A DNA stretch of 64,000 nt from Nitrosarchaeum sp. (GCA_021414365.1 JAIOOR010000019.1:26140-90139); one strand, 5' to 3'. Counted from the stretch's first letter, positions 44,982 through 54,836 are shown. Numbers and translations: made by a program. The notes: generated by a model not told the origin, from the letters alone.

Positions 44982-45131
44982 ATGGCAAAAATAGTAGGCG
45001 CAAGCAAGGTAACTGTGAGATACCAGGTAACAATTCCTGAGGATGTTAGGAAATTCATGAAAGTAAAGGTTGGTCAAACACTGGTATTTGCAGAAGAAGA
45101 TGGCAAAATAGTTATCAAATCAGAAATGTGA
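44982..45131 (+). CDS. AbrB/SpoVT-type DNA-binding protein
   Basis: 49 aa. VGASKVTVRYQVTIPEDVRK and KVGQTLVFAEEDGKIVIK are the swapped-hairpin AbrB fold (MazE/SpoVT/AbrB). TATATT at 44950-44955 is centred 29.5 nt before the ATG. Small AbrB proteins act as transcription factors or antitoxins; no toxin gene is adjacent. It lies at the left edge of the integrase-bearing segment. Confidence 0.8.
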   Translation: MAKIVGASKVTVRYQVTIPEDVRKFMKVKVGQTLVFAEEDGKIVIKSEM

Positions 45132-45158
45132 TTTTTTTAATTTAGATTTTGTTTGAAC

Positions 45159-45758
45159 TTAATCTTGGATGTGTTTTGAGGACCTGAGTTTTTCATATTT
45201 GGATTCGTATTGATTGGCTTCATCTAGTTCTCTTTCTAGCTCAACGAATCTTTGAGATAGTAAAGCAACTGATATTTGTGATGATCTTCCATCTTGTATT
45301 TCGTTCATCTCTTTTGTGCACTCTTTCATAATGTTGAGAAAAGCAATTTTTGGCCCAGCTATTTCTTCTGTTGTTATTACCTCTTCAAATACATCCTCTT
45401 TGATTTTCCTGGTGATAGTCTTTGATAATGTCCATGTTTTCTCATAGTTTTTCTTTGCTTCTCCGTAGATCCATTGTAAAGATGCAAATATGTTTTCTTT
45501 TAATGCTGAATAATTATACTGTGACAAGTCTCTAACAAATGTATTCTCAACATTGATTTTTTTCATATCATTTCCGATTGTAGAACGGTCTATTGTGGAA
45601 TATGGTTTTTTACCATTTTTTAGTTTGATTTGCAGCATTCTCTGATGAACAAGATCAACTGTCACTATTCTTCCCTCGTTTTTTATAGTTCCAATTATCA
45701 GCATTACCATCTCTCTTCTTTGTTGAATTGCTAAATTTGTACTGCCTTTGGTTTTCAT
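45159..45758 (-). CDS. winged-helix protein of the integrated element
   Basis: 199 aa. The N-terminal 65 residues (REMVMLIIGTIKNEGRIVTV, STIDRSTIGNDMKKI) look like a winged helix; the rest is helical, ending in a coiled coil (VALLSQRFVELERELDEAN). Likely plasmid- or virus-derived DNA-binding protein. Last of a minus-strand gene set (46787 to 45159). Confidence 0.55.
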   Translation of the reverse strand: MKTKGSTNLAIQQRREMVMLIIGTIKNEGRIVTVDLVHQRMLQIKLKNGKKPYSTIDRSTIGNDMKKINVENTFVRDLSQYNYSALKENIFASLQWIYGEAKKNYEKTWTLSKTITRKIKEDVFEEVITTEEIAGPKIAFLNIMKECTKEMNEIQDGRSSQISVALLSQRFVELERELDEANQYESKYEKLRSSKHIQD

Positions 45759-45824
45759 CTTATTATAATGAGATATATGTTCCTGATTTATCGAGTTTCA
45801 TCTTATATTTTCTAGAGTTTAACA

Positions 45825-46400
45825 TCATACTAGAAATTCCTCCGGCACAGATTCACAAAATCGTGTAATATCAATTACTGCTAATCCAAAGGAAGTAGAT
45901 CTTACCTTTGAATTCTTTCTTATCATATTAAGATATTTAGTAAAAGTTCGTTTGTCTTTCTCGCCTAGAATTCGGTGTAGAGCCTTTTTTATTGATTCAG
46001 GCGAGAAATTTGGATAACTTCCTATTCCTTGAAATTCTTTTTTGATCTGATTTAGTTTCAACATAACATCACTTCTAACCATCTTGCCACTGTAGATTGT
46101 CAAAGATGCAGTTTGTTGATGTTTGCGTCTTGAATTATTGTATTCTATAAGAGCAATTTCTAATTCTGTCTCGAATCCTTTCCTTAGTTTTCCATGCTTC
46201 TTTATGACATGACATTTGAATTCTTCTATGACGTCAGTTCTTATTCTACTTCCTATCTGCGTACGATTATGTGTATATTTAGTTAGCTTGCAGTTTTCTT
46301 CTTCTATTCTAGCTTGCAAGCTAAGTACATTATCATTATCATTATCATTATCCATTCTAGTAGTTTGTATGGTTGATTCTTTCGTAGTGTTCGTTATCAA
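45825..46400 (-). CDS. replication/partition-like DNA-binding protein
   Basis: 191 aa. After an Asp/Asn repeat (coded by a TTATCA-type hexamer repeat at about 46330-46350) comes IRTDVIEEFKCHVIKKHGKL and FETELEIALIEY, a pattern I associate with small DNA-binding proteins of archaeal plasmids. The C-terminal half is helical and basic. It overlaps the 46397 gene by 4 nt. Function is inferred from context only. Confidence 0.5.
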   Translation of the reverse strand: MITNTTKESTIQTTRMDNDNDNDNVLSLQARIEEENCKLTKYTHNRTQIGSRIRTDVIEEFKCHVIKKHGKLRKGFETELEIALIEYNNSRRKHQQTASLTIYSGKMVRSDVMLKLNQIKKEFQGIGSYPNFSPESIKKALHRILGEKDKRTFTKYLNMIRKNSKVRSTSFGLAVIDITRFCESVPEEFLV

Positions 46401-46603
46401 TTTAATTTAGTCTCCTTTTCACAAACTACAACATTCAACAAACTGTCTATTTTGATATTATTCATTTCAGTGTGATTAACACACATACAGTGTGCCTCTA
46501 TCTCTAGACCTGTTATTCGATCTATCTTTATTGTTCTCTCTTGATGCTCATTACATCGTCCTTGATTACAACCACTACAGATCATCTCAAGAATCAGCTT
46601 CAT
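46397..46603 (-). CDS. Cys/His-rich small protein
   Basis: 68 aa. C-x2-C-x4-C-x2-H (CSGCNQGRCNEH) and C-x-C-x2-H (CMCVNH) suggest a compact metal site. It overlaps genes on both sides (4 nt and 17 nt), so it is translated with them. Mobile-element accessory protein of unknown role. Confidence 0.55.
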   Translation of the reverse strand: MKLILEMICSGCNQGRCNEHQERTIKIDRITGLEIEAHCMCVNHTEMNNIKIDSLLNVVVCEKETKLN

Positions 46604-46787
46604 GAGTAACCTCTTTTTGTAACGATCTTGTTTTAGGAAGATGGTATCCTTTTTGGAGTAATGAATCAGAAATCAATCTTTCCAGAGCCTTGGACAGGTT
46701 ATATCCTTCAGTAGTTGCAAATGCTTTTGTCTGTGACCAGACCTTTCTGTCGATTTCTATTAGAGTTTTAATTTTTCTTTGAATCAT
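46587..46787 (-). CDS. ribbon-helix-helix-type regulator
   Basis: 66 aa. KTLIEIDRKVWSQTKAFATT and NLSKALERLISDSL fit a ribbon-helix-helix DNA-binding fold (strand, helix, turn, helix) as in plasmid copy or toxin regulators. First gene of the minus-strand set; divergent from the winged-helix gene at 46848, so it probably controls that 60-bp divergent promoter. Confidence 0.6.
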   Translation of the reverse strand: MIQRKIKTLIEIDRKVWSQTKAFATTEGYNLSKALERLISDSLLQKGYHLPKTRSLQKEVTHEADS

Positions 46788-46847
46788 AAAATGTCTATAA
46801 TCTACTAGATTACAAGAAATACGGGATTAACAAAATGGTGGTCGAAT

Positions 46848-47729
46848 TTGACACGAGGATTAGATAAACGACAATTATCTTTCGTTGAAAAATCAAAAAA
46901 GAAAATTTTTGCATATATTATGAAATATGAGCCTGTACTATTTTCTCAAATACTTAAGGGAGCAGGCATAAAAGATCATCATACCATAAGAAAAAGGCTA
47001 ATTGATCTGATTAAAGAAAATCGTATTTCACAAATAAAATTAATTCATATTCCACAAAGTAACAAAAAGAGAATACATTATCACATTATTCCTCAATCTG
47101 AAAAAATGTCCAATTTAATCTTCAAAGAAACATTACTATCAAAATTAGGAAACAGTTACTATGATGGTATAAAATATGAAACTCCAATTCACTTTCAGAT
47201 GTCTCACAAACTTCAATTGTTAAACAAAGAATTTCAAAGTACATTAAAATATATTAAAACTAAATCTAAAGATTCTAACTCAATAAAATATTTTGAAAGC
47301 GAAAATATTCAATTTATAGATGGGCTTATCAAAGTATTGGAATTTGTTACTCAATCTATAGAAAATAAATCATATGATAGTTTTAGAGAAGCATATGATG
47401 ATGATCAAATGCGTATGGCCATCGGAGATATGGATAAGATATATCATGTGTATAAAGAAGTGAAAAGTAATAAAAAAGCAGTTGGACCAATTAAAACATT
47501 AATTGCAAATTTACTAATTGAGAATACAAAAAGTAGAGCCATGAAAACAATGAACATGTCATCAAAAACAGGGTCAAAACTATATAGAGAGTTATTTAAT
47601 GATGACGATTCACCAAAAGTAGATTTACTAAATGAAATTAATGAAAAATCAATAGGAAAAAAGGAAAGTTTGCCTTTATTTCCATCTGGTGAAACTCTTC
47701 TAAAAAAATGGAAGAAAATAAAAAATTAA
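46848..47729 (+). CDS. winged-helix hypothetical protein of the integrated element
   Basis: 293 aa with TTG start. Residues 15-75 (KIFAYIMKYEPVLFSQIL, HHTIRKRLIDLIKENRISQI) form a winged helix; the remainder is helix-rich and basic. It overlaps the integrase end by 4 nt, tail to tail. Possibly a replication initiator or regulator of the element. Confidence 0.55.
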   Translation: MTRGLDKRQLSFVEKSKKKIFAYIMKYEPVLFSQILKGAGIKDHHTIRKRLIDLIKENRISQIKLIHIPQSNKKRIHYHIIPQSEKMSNLIFKETLLSKLGNSYYDGIKYETPIHFQMSHKLQLLNKEFQSTLKYIKTKSKDSNSIKYFESENIQFIDGLIKVLEFVTQSIENKSYDSFREAYDDDQMRMAIGDMDKIYHVYKEVKSNKKAVGPIKTLIANLLIENTKSRAMKTMNMSSKTGSKLYRELFNDDDSPKVDLLNEINEKSIGKKESLPLFPSGETLLKKWKKIKN

Positions 47730-48931
47730 TTTGAATTGGTTCTACTTTTCCAACCTTCATTGTGAAGCTCATTTTTCAGTCGTTCAACAGCTTCATCAAC
47801 AAGTTTTGGAATTCTCTTTTCCAATTCTGATTTTTCTTCTAGTGCTTTATCTAGTAAGATTTGTTTTCTTTCAGAATCATTAAAGGTTAGATCTATGATT
47901 GCCTTCTGGAAATATGATGCTCTCTCCTCTTTGGTCTTGACGATATACATGGCTAGGTGTTTTCTGTGCCTGATATACCCATGAGCTAGGGACTCTCCGT
48001 TCTTCCTGGCATATTCAGTGGCACACCTCTTTCTCCAAGAATGAAGATTGTATTTATGGCGACCCGTATCTGAATATTTTTCAGTCATTCCCAAGGCAGC
48101 ATACGTCTTTCTTATTCTAGCCAACTCATTATGTCTGAACTGGATTATGTCTTGAGTGTCATACATCTTGAATACAAAATGGTCCGGATTGTTCTTGCAA
48201 AGTACTTTGAGACGCTTTGCAGTTTCAGGCCTGACATATCTGGTACCACCTGCGTTTTTCCCCTTGGAGTTTTCCTGAGGAAGAAATACCTCTACTGGGT
48301 TTTTGTCAAAATGAATATGCTTTTCCTGAATTTTTCCAGCCTCTGAAATTCTAAACCCCGTATCATTCATTGTATGGTATAATGTGATCGATTTTTGTTC
48401 AGTAGTAATCTCAATTACGTTTCTAGCTTGTTCTGCAGTTAATGGTTCTGCTTCTTCATCTTCATAATCTCCGCTAGTTGTTTTTGGTTTTGTAACATCC
48501 ATCTTGATGTCGTCATCATGTAGTCTTATTCCTCCCACTTGTGATAGGTATTTTCTAATTGTGGCAAAATATGGTGATATGCTGTTCTTGTTTTTCTTTC
48601 TGAGAAAATATTTTACGCTATTGTTTCTACCTTTATGCAAAATAATTTTTGGATGATCTTTTAGCAGCCACTTTACAAACTCGTCTAAGAATCTCAGGAC
48701 CTTGGTAGGGGACTGTGTCTTGCTCATGTCATCTCGGAGGTCTCTTAGAATTGTGTCTGTTTCCTTACCATACTTGTCTTTTGAGAAATAATCCAAATTT
48801 GTGATATGAGCCTTGGCAGTTTCCACGGCACTAGATGATCCGCTCTTTGAATGGATCTTCTCGTAGAACTCTTCTCTGGTGATTGTGTCACTGATATAGT
48901 CTAAAGCCATGCAAAATATGCCTCTAGGCAC
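47726..48931 (-). CDS. tyrosine recombinase/integrase
   Basis: 401 aa. N-terminal SAM-like core-binding domain (residues about 10-115), then a catalytic domain with Arg194 in NDTGFRISEAG, His297-x2-Arg300 in LHSWRKRC, His322 in YIRHRKH and probable nucleophile Tyr329 in LAMYIV, followed by a C-terminal coiled coil. XerC/D-like archaeal phage/plasmid integrase. It marks a mobile segment from about 45.0 to 48.9 kb. No tRNA gene or obvious direct attachment repeat was found. Confidence 0.88.
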   Translation of the reverse strand: MPRGIFCMALDYISDTITREEFYEKIHSKSGSSSAVETAKAHITNLDYFSKDKYGKETDTILRDLRDDMSKTQSPTKVLRFLDEFVKWLLKDHPKIILHKGRNNSVKYFLRKKNKNSISPYFATIRKYLSQVGGIRLHDDDIKMDVTKPKTTSGDYEDEEAEPLTAEQARNVIEITTEQKSITLYHTMNDTGFRISEAGKIQEKHIHFDKNPVEVFLPQENSKGKNAGGTRYVRPETAKRLKVLCKNNPDHFVFKMYDTQDIIQFRHNELARIRKTYAALGMTEKYSDTGRHKYNLHSWRKRCATEYARKNGESLAHGYIRHRKHLAMYIVKTKEERASYFQKAIIDLTFNDSERKQILLDKALEEKSELEKRIPKLVDEAVERLKNELHNEGWKSRTNSN

Positions 48932-49124
48932 GTTAAAAGTATTTTTTTAGAAAATCTGTAGTAGACAACAGTAATCCAATAACATAATGTAATTTTCTTT
49001 TCCTGTTATCTCTGAATTTAATGTTGATCTGTGATCTATAAACCTTGTGGACAATTTGATCATGATTATCCGCTTACTGAAAATATGCTAAATGCTTAAT
49101 TGAATAGAATAATTTAGAAAAATT

Positions 49125-49658
49125 ATGCGTATCACTGAACTCCTCACATTAAAGAAACAAAAAATTAGGTTGTATATTATTGATAAAAACAAACATTATT
49201 TTGTAAATGAAGGAGTTGTAAAAAATGGATTTAGTCCAAAATTATATGTTGCAAAAAACAGAGACAGTGTATTGACTGCATTCTCTAAATTTGCATTTTT
49301 ATTTGATGAGATAATTCGATTAAGAATAGTAAAAACATCCAATCAAAGTGATAGCAAAGAATTGCTCTATCTCCTCAATCTTGTTCCTGTGAATCGAAAG
49401 ATTAGGACATTTTTGGATTGGGGTGTATTTTCACCTGAATATACTAGGGATATGTCAAGACTCTTTGAAGTGAGAAATGACACTATACACTGTGTGTCAC
49501 TTGATGAAGTAAACTACAATCCCAAAAACCTAGTTTCATTATCTGATGCAAGCGGTTTTAAGAAATTTAGCACTGATTTATCTAAAGCGTGGGATAGTCT
49601 GTTGAAAATATATGTCACTGAACAATCAAAAATTAATTGGACTGCGTTGTCCCGCTGA
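49125..49658 (+). CDS. HEPN-like protein with RN-x3-H motif
   Basis: 177 aa. Helical; LFEVRNDTIHCVSLDEVNYN contains Arg117-Asn118 and His122, the R-N-x3-H form (R-x4-H) of HEPN RNases and related minimal domains. The start LLTLKKQKIRLYIIDKN is mixed. It lies just after the integrase end of the element. No cognate nucleotidyltransferase or antitoxin is visible next to it. Confidence 0.5.
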   Translation: MRITELLTLKKQKIRLYIIDKNKHYFVNEGVVKNGFSPKLYVAKNRDSVLTAFSKFAFLFDEIIRLRIVKTSNQSDSKELLYLLNLVPVNRKIRTFLDWGVFSPEYTRDMSRLFEVRNDTIHCVSLDEVNYNPKNLVSLSDASGFKKFSTDLSKAWDSLLKIYVTEQSKINWTALSR

Positions 49659-49812
49659 TACCTTATTTTGAATTATTTTTGGAACTGGCCTCTATAACAG
49701 GCACAAAATAAGATTGGAATTAAAACCCCTCTTGAAGACTAGGGAAACGTGTTTACTCTTTTGTCAACAAATTCATTTTTTGGCTTCTAAATTTTTTTAA
49801 TAAACAAATAAT

Positions 49813-50202
49813 ATGCAAGAATTAGAAAACATCAGTCCTGAAAACCAATTTTGTGTGAATGTGATGAAAATAGATAAGGCGATTCGATTTGCAGGGATTT
49901 TGTGCAAATGTGGGAGACTAAAGGCATATCGGAGAAAAAAGGGCATGATTCCCCATCTGAGTGTTCCTGAAACTAAACTTGTTCATCGTGAAGCACTGTT
50001 AAAGGCAAAAATGAATCGTGTATTTGATCAAAAATTGGGAAAAACAAACTGGTCTGTAGAATCAAGAGATAACGTAAAGTGGATTACTGTTAATATTGAT
50101 AAGGATCTTTTGCTGCTATCTACAGAACGTTCATCAAATCATGATATGATAGTGCAACAAATTATCTCACTTGTTCAAACTTGGCCAAAGCAAACTGCTT
50201 GA
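49813..50202 (+). CDS. hypothetical protein
   Basis: 129 aa. Strand/helix mixed: IRFAGILCKCGRLKAYRRKKG then ETKLVHREALLKAKM and a C-terminal strand pair (VKWITVNIDKDLLLLST). I suspect a thaumarchaeal roadblock/profilin-like or sensor fold but cannot name the family. 154 bp separates it from the HEPN-like gene. Confidence 0.55.
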   Translation: MQELENISPENQFCVNVMKIDKAIRFAGILCKCGRLKAYRRKKGMIPHLSVPETKLVHREALLKAKMNRVFDQKLGKTNWSVESRDNVKWITVNIDKDLLLLSTERSSNHDMIVQQIISLVQTWPKQTA

Positions 50203-50216
50203 ATCTAAATTGGAAA

Positions 50217-50405
50217 TTATAATTTTTCTTCAACAATCTTTTCTATCGTTTTAATACATTTATGACACATCACTGATTTATCTGACATGCTACATACAAT
50301 ATCATTATTTTGAAATTCAGAATCATAAGTAATGGCTATGGCTAGTTTGTTCCACCATACTTCATAATCTTCTTTCTTTTTTCCACAGACAAAACAATTT
50401 TTCAT
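50217..50405 (-). CDS. zinc-binding small protein
   Basis: 62 aa. C-x2-C at the start (CFVCGKK) and C-x2-C late (CHKCIKT), typical zinc ribbon. It ends 60 nt from the end of ilvD and converges with the 49813 gene. Confidence 0.6.
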   Translation of the reverse strand: MKNCFVCGKKKEDYEVWWNKLAIAITYDSEFQNNDIVCSMSDKSVMCHKCIKTIEKIVEEKL

Positions 50406-50465
50406 GATTTTCTAACTTTTCTAAAAAACATAAACATTTAGGAGTAATTCAAAATATCTACATCG

Positions 50466-52139
50466 TCACAGATTTGGACTAGTAATTGCCCCTTGTGCAG
50501 CCGATCCTACCAGTGTTGCATATTTTGCCAATGCGCCTGTTGTATAGTTTGGTTTTGGTTTACTCCACTGTTTTCTTCTATTTTCTAGTTCTTCTAGCGA
50601 TACATGAAGATCAATAATGTTGGTTTCCGTATCTATTGTGATTTCATCATCGTTTTTTACTAGTGCAATAGGTCCGCCGACATATGCTTCAGGAGCTACA
50701 TGTCCTACCATGAATCCTCGTGTGCCTCCAGAAAATCTACCATCTGTTACCATTGCAACTTTTTTACCCAATCCTTGACCTACCAGTGCTGCAGTAGTAG
50801 CTAACATCTCCCTCATTCCAGGCCCTCCTTTTGGACCTTCATATCTAATTACTACTACATGACCTTCTTCAATCTCTCCATTGGCTACAGCATCAAATGC
50901 GTACTCTTCTCTATCATACACTCTAGCTTTTCCAGTAAATTTTGTCATCTCTACTCCAGCTGTTTTAATTACTGCTCCATCTGGTGCCAAACTTCCTTTC
51001 AATACAACTGCAGTTCCAACTGAGTGTATTGGATTATCAATTGATTTTACTATCTGTTGTACTGGTTCAGGAATATTCATTGAAGCAAGATTCTCTCTGA
51101 TTGTTTTTCCAGTTACTGTTAAACAATTATCGTGAATTAATTTTCTCTCTGCTAATTTTTTTATAACAAATGGGATTCCGCCAATTTTATCTAGAGAGTT
51201 CATTACATAATTTCCACCTGGTTTCATATCTGCCAAATGTGGAGTCTTTTTTCTAACTCTCTCAAAATCATCATATGTTAATTTTATTCCCACCTCATTT
51301 GATAATGCTAACAAGTGTAAAATTCCATTAGTAGAGCCACCTACTGCATTGAGCATTGTGATTGCGTTTTCAAATGCCTCAAATGTAAGAATGTCTCGTG
51401 GTTTGATGTTTTGCTCTAGTAATCTTACACATGCCTTACCTGTATCATAAACTATTTTCTCTCTTCTGTCATCTTCTGCTGGAGGACTTGCACTACCTGG
51501 TAAAGCAAGACCTATAGCTTCAGAAATCGAAGCCATTGTATTTGCAGTAAACATTCCTCCACATGATCCTGCATTTGGACATGCGGTATTTTCTATATTT
51601 TTTAGCGCTTCAAGTGATAACTGTCCTGCATCATATGCCCCAACTGCTTCATACACATCAACTACTGTTAATTCTTGACCATTTAGAATTCCTGGCATGA
51701 TGGTTCCGCCATAAACAAATACAGAGGGTATGTTTAATCGAGCCATTGCCATCATAGTTCCTGGCAAACTTTTGTCACATCCTGCAATTCCCACTAAAGC
51801 ATCATACTGATGTGCTCTAACCATTAATTCAATAGAGTCAGCAATTACCTCCCTTGAGATCAATGATGATTTCATTCCTTCATGACCCATTGCAATTCCA
51901 TCGCTTACTGCTATAGTTGAAAATTCTCTCGGTGTTGCACCTGCGTCGCTTACACCTTCTTTAGCTTTTAGAGCTAATCTTGGAAGATGGATATTACAAG
52001 GAGTTGCCTCGTTTCCAGTGTGACACACTCCAACAAATGGTTTGTCTAAATCATTATCTGTTAACCCCATAGCTTTGTACATTGCTCTATGAGGAGCTCG
52101 TGCAGTTCCCTCAACTACATTTCTGCTAGAAATTTCCAT
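50466..52139 (-). CDS. ilvD: dihydroxy-acid dehydratase
   Basis: 557 aa. Dehydrates dihydroxyisovalerate and dihydroxymethylvalerate in branched-chain amino acid synthesis. Fe-S ligand cysteines are at Cys48 (NEATPCNIH), Cys121 (AGCDKSLPG) and Cys193 ([10 protein letters not shown]), the IlvD/Edd arrangement for a 2Fe-2S cluster. The C-terminal [20 protein letters not shown] is intact. Monocistronic. Confidence 0.97.
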   Translation of the reverse strand: MEISSRNVVEGTARAPHRAMYKAMGLTDNDLDKPFVGVCHTGNEATPCNIHLPRLALKAKEGVSDAGATPREFSTIAVSDGIAMGHEGMKSSLISREVIADSIELMVRAHQYDALVGIAGCDKSLPGTMMAMARLNIPSVFVYGGTIMPGILNGQELTVVDVYEAVGAYDAGQLSLEALKNIENTACPNAGSCGGMFTANTMASISEAIGLALPGSASPPAEDDRREKIVYDTGKACVRLLEQNIKPRDILTFEAFENAITMLNAVGGSTNGILHLLALSNEVGIKLTYDDFERVRKKTPHLADMKPGGNYVMNSLDKIGGIPFVIKKLAERKLIHDNCLTVTGKTIRENLASMNIPEPVQQIVKSIDNPIHSVGTAVVLKGSLAPDGAVIKTAGVEMTKFTGKARVYDREEYAFDAVANGEIEEGHVVVIRYEGPKGGPGMREMLATTAALVGQGLGKKVAMVTDGRFSGGTRGFMVGHVAPEAYVGGPIALVKNDDEITIDTETNIIDLHVSLEELENRRKQWSKPKPNYTTGALAKYATLVGSAAQGAITSPNL

Positions 52140-52247
52140 AATATGACAAATCTATTTTGCTATAATTTAGACTTTATTGATGTTATCACTGAAAAAAATA
52201 TCATCTAACATAAAGCGTTTAAATTCCAAGTATTTCTATCCGAAATA

Positions 52248-52454
52248 TTGGAACAAAAGACTCTTGCATGTCCTGTTTGTCAAAGCAATAAAGCCGAGAT
52301 AGCAGGAGAAGATGTTAAGCTAAGTGGGAGATTTCAGAATAAGGAATTTCTAACTACTTCATTAACTGTTCTGAGATGCATTCATTGTGGATATTACATG
52401 TTTTTTGACAACACGGCACAATTTACAACAAAAGAACCATCTGAAGAATCCTGA
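52248..52454 (+). CDS. zinc-ribbon protein
   Basis: 68 aa with TTG start. C-x2-C (ACPVCQSN) and C-x2-C (RCIHCGYYM) form a zinc ribbon with about 40 residues between. Divergent from ilvD. Function unknown. Confidence 0.6.
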   Translation: MEQKTLACPVCQSNKAEIAGEDVKLSGRFQNKEFLTTSLTVLRCIHCGYYMFFDNTAQFTTKEPSEES

Positions 52455-52470
52455 TTAAAAATATTGAAAA

Positions 52471-53070
52471 CTAATTCTCAATAATCTTTTGCTCGTTTAG
52501 TTGTGTTAACAAGGCTTGTATTTCTTCTGGCGTTTCTGCTCCATATGTAATTAAAATTCTGTCTTTGTCCATTGGTTCATAAGTTCTGATATCGTTGACT
52601 TTTTCACCATTTATGTAGAATTTTAATGAGTAATCAGCATTTGTACAAAATTGTCTTCCATCTTGGAAAACAAAGCATTTGTCATCTACTTTTAATTTCA
52701 ATGAGTCAAATAAATATCCTAAAGTTACCCCTTTAGCATGTTTGTGAATTGTTGTGCCGTCTCCTCCTTCAAAATGAATCCAGCTTGTTTTGAGTTGATA
52801 TGCTGGCAATGAAAAATCAAACGTATCGCCAAAAATCTTAACTAAAATTGCAGAATGAGAGTGTTCACTTCCTAAAGCTCCTGCCCCTACTGGACCTCCT
52901 GGTGCAGCATGTGAAATGTTCATGAATTTCCAACCTGCAAATCCTACGATTACTGCAATAGTTACCAATACCCCAATTGTGATTAGCATGTTTCTTTTTT
53001 TCTCAGAAGAACGTTTTGTTGCGTAGTTTTCACGCTTATCTTCTCGTTCTTTTCTTTCCTTTCTTCCCAT
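52471..53070 (-). CDS. membrane-anchored extracellular protein
   Basis: 199 aa. Highly charged cytoplasmic N-terminus (RKERKEREDKRENYATKR), one TM helix (about residues 28-49), then an external domain of about 150 residues with HSHSAILVKIFGDTFDFSL, HFEGGDGTTIHKHAKG and two Cys (DDKCFVF, RQFCTN) that may be disulfide-bonded. His-rich motifs may bind metal. I recall similar proteins as conserved in Thaumarchaeota, without known function. Confidence 0.65.
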   Translation of the reverse strand: MGRKERKEREDKRENYATKRSSEKKRNMLITIGVLVTIAVIVGFAGWKFMNISHAAPGGPVGAGALGSEHSHSAILVKIFGDTFDFSLPAYQLKTSWIHFEGGDGTTIHKHAKGVTLGYLFDSLKLKVDDKCFVFQDGRQFCTNADYSLKFYINGEKVNDIRTYEPMDKDRILITYGAETPEEIQALLTQLNEQKIIEN

Positions 53071-53149
53071 GGGATATCTGGAATCAAAAATTTACCCTAA
53101 TTAACTGTTCGATGAAACAATAAATAAAATCAAAAATTCAACTTCTACT

Positions 53150-53557
53150 ATGAGTTGTATTTTTTGTGATATTTTATCTGGAATTAGAGATAGCCATATC
53201 ATATATGAGGATACAGCACATGTTGCATTTTTAGACAAATACCCAATCGATGTTGGTCACAGTTTAGTGGTTCCAAAGAGTCATCATGAAAGAATAACGG
53301 ATATGGATTCAAAATCCGTTGGAGACTTGTTTTCCATAGTCCCTAAAATTGCAAAGGCTATTCTGAGTGCCACTAATGCCGATGCCTTTAGTCTTGGCCA
53401 AAATAATGGCAGAGCTGCAAAACAAATCATCCCACATGTTCACGTCCATATTATTCCAAGGTATAATCATAAAGGAACAATTTGGACAAAGCGTTCAATA
53501 TCAAATAGTGAAGAACTTTCAATTTTAGCAAAAAAAATCAAGACACTACTTGTTTAG
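53150..53557 (+). CDS. HIT family hydrolase
   Basis: 135 aa. Histidine triad HVHVHIIPRY near residue 95 and the N-terminal CIFCDILSGI/AFLDKYPIDVGHSLVVPKSH segments identify a HINT/Fhit-type nucleotidyl hydrolase or transferase. CIFC with later His residues may bind zinc. It overlaps the end of prf1 by 20 nt tail to tail. Confidence 0.92.
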   Translation: MSCIFCDILSGIRDSHIIYEDTAHVAFLDKYPIDVGHSLVVPKSHHERITDMDSKSVGDLFSIVPKIAKAILSATNADAFSLGQNNGRAAKQIIPHVHVHIIPRYNHKGTIWTKRSISNSEELSILAKKIKTLLV

Positions 53558-54836
53558 TGTGGCCTGGATTGTATCGAAGTATTGCACCTACTTTGCCTAA
53601 GCTTGATAACATTACTCCGTGTTCGGCACTTCCTGATACCACTTCTAACCTAGTTCCTACTTTTGCTGCAAGAATTTCTAAATAATCCACAATATCTTGC
53701 TCGTTTGCTTCAACTTCCATTGCATTACATCCTGGACATGGACTGCTAGTGTATTTTGTCTTTTTTGGAATGACTTCTCGTCTTTCTACAATTTCTTCTT
53801 GCAAATGTTGACATCTTCGACATTTTCCTTCCACCCGATTCAAGTTTGTGTCATCCGTGATGATTAGAATTTTCACAACATTGTTTTTTAGAAGTTCAAT
53901 GACATCTTTTAATCCATATACTCCCAAACCTGAATGTGAGTTTATTTCTCTGAATAAATCTTCGATTAGTTTCTTTTCTTCTACCATTCTAAAGTCTGAA
54001 AGAAGTTCTCCTGACTTTGCAAATGCTTCTCTAATTCCCTCTGCTCCTGAATAGGATGCATCTATTGTATTTATGATCATATTTTGTAATCTATATTCCA
54101 AATAATTGCCGTTGATAAAATCTTCTTTTGTTGGACCAGGTCCAGAAATAATTAATCCTTTGACTGGGTAAATATCGATAAAATATTCTCGAGTTGTATC
54201 TGCAACCCTATTGTAAAAATATGAAAGTTCCATCTCTCTTAATTTCTGAAATCTTTTTGCAGACTGTCCTCCCTGCCTGTGCTTTCCTGCAACTCCAGAG
54301 CCTGTCTGTGATAATACTTCTATTTTATCACCATGAAGTAATCCCCAACCAGCATCTTTGGCATCAATAGCTAAAAAACCGATCAGATTATCGTCTTTTA
54401 GCATGTCTTTTAGAATGTCAACATGAAAATGATCATCGCATCTGTATAGATACTGTTTCAAGTCTTTTGGTGGATCTATCTCCCATACCTTTACTACTTC
54501 ACTTCCTAATGGACCTCCTCCCTCTGGTGGCAATGCACCACAAAACATTACCAGTCCTCTTTCAGGAGTTTTTTTAAACAGTTTTAGTCTTTGAATAACT
54601 TTGCCTAATGAATCTACAACATGCGATCTTGTAAGATCTGATTTTATGTTATCGGCAGTTCCTTGCTCTTGTTGTAATGTACTGATAATTTCATGTAATT
54701 GCTTTCCTTTGGGAATATACACGCTAATTAATTCAGTTCCTCTACCTGATTTTTGAGCTAGTTCTTCAAGCATTTTTCTAATTTTATAAAGTTTAACCGA
54801 ATCTACTTTTTCTATGTTGATCTTTTCCATTTGCAT
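53538..54836 (-). CDS. prf1: peptide chain release factor aRF1
   Basis: 432 aa. Archaeal/eukaryotic class I release factor: stop-codon-reading NIKS at residues 63-66, peptidyl-tRNA hydrolysis GGQ at 189-191 in GKHRQGGQSAKRF, and the mini-domain zinc-like CRRCQHL/CPGCN in the C-terminal part. Recognises all three stop codons. Start is one of two Met codons three residues apart. Confidence 0.97.
   Translation of the reverse strand: MQMEKINIEKVDSVKLYKIRKMLEELAQKSGRGTELISVYIPKGKQLHEIISTLQQEQGTADNIKSDLTRSHVVDSLGKVIQRLKLFKKTPERGLVMFCGALPPEGGGPLGSEVVKVWEIDPPKDLKQYLYRCDDHFHVDILKDMLKDDNLIGFLAIDAKDAGWGLLHGDKIEVLSQTGSGVAGKHRQGGQSAKRFQKLREMELSYFYNRVADTTREYFIDIYPVKGLIISGPGPTKEDFINGNYLEYRLQNMIINTIDASYSGAEGIREAFAKSGELLSDFRMVEEKKLIEDLFREINSHSGLGVYGLKDVIELLKNNVVKILIITDDTNLNRVEGKCRRCQHLQEEIVERREVIPKKTKYTSSPCPGCNAMEVEANEQDIVDYLEILAAKVGTRLEVVSGSAEHGVMLSSLGKVGAILRYNPGHTKQVVS

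Larger units (their letters stand above)
44982..48931. mobile_element. probable integrated plasmid or viral remnant
   Basis: Contiguous set of AbrB, RHH, winged-helix, Cys/His and integrase genes, with tight overlaps (46787 to 45825) and divergent control region at 46788-46847, between otherwise chromosomal surroundings. The edges are not defined: no target-site duplication was recognised. The left end could be further left, since the 32-45 kb stretch is also accessory in character. Confidence 0.5.

Noticed and set aside
46330..46355. Hexamer repeat as a phase-variation switch
   Set aside because: The unit is 6 nt, so copy changes keep the frame; it only changes an Asp/Asn run.
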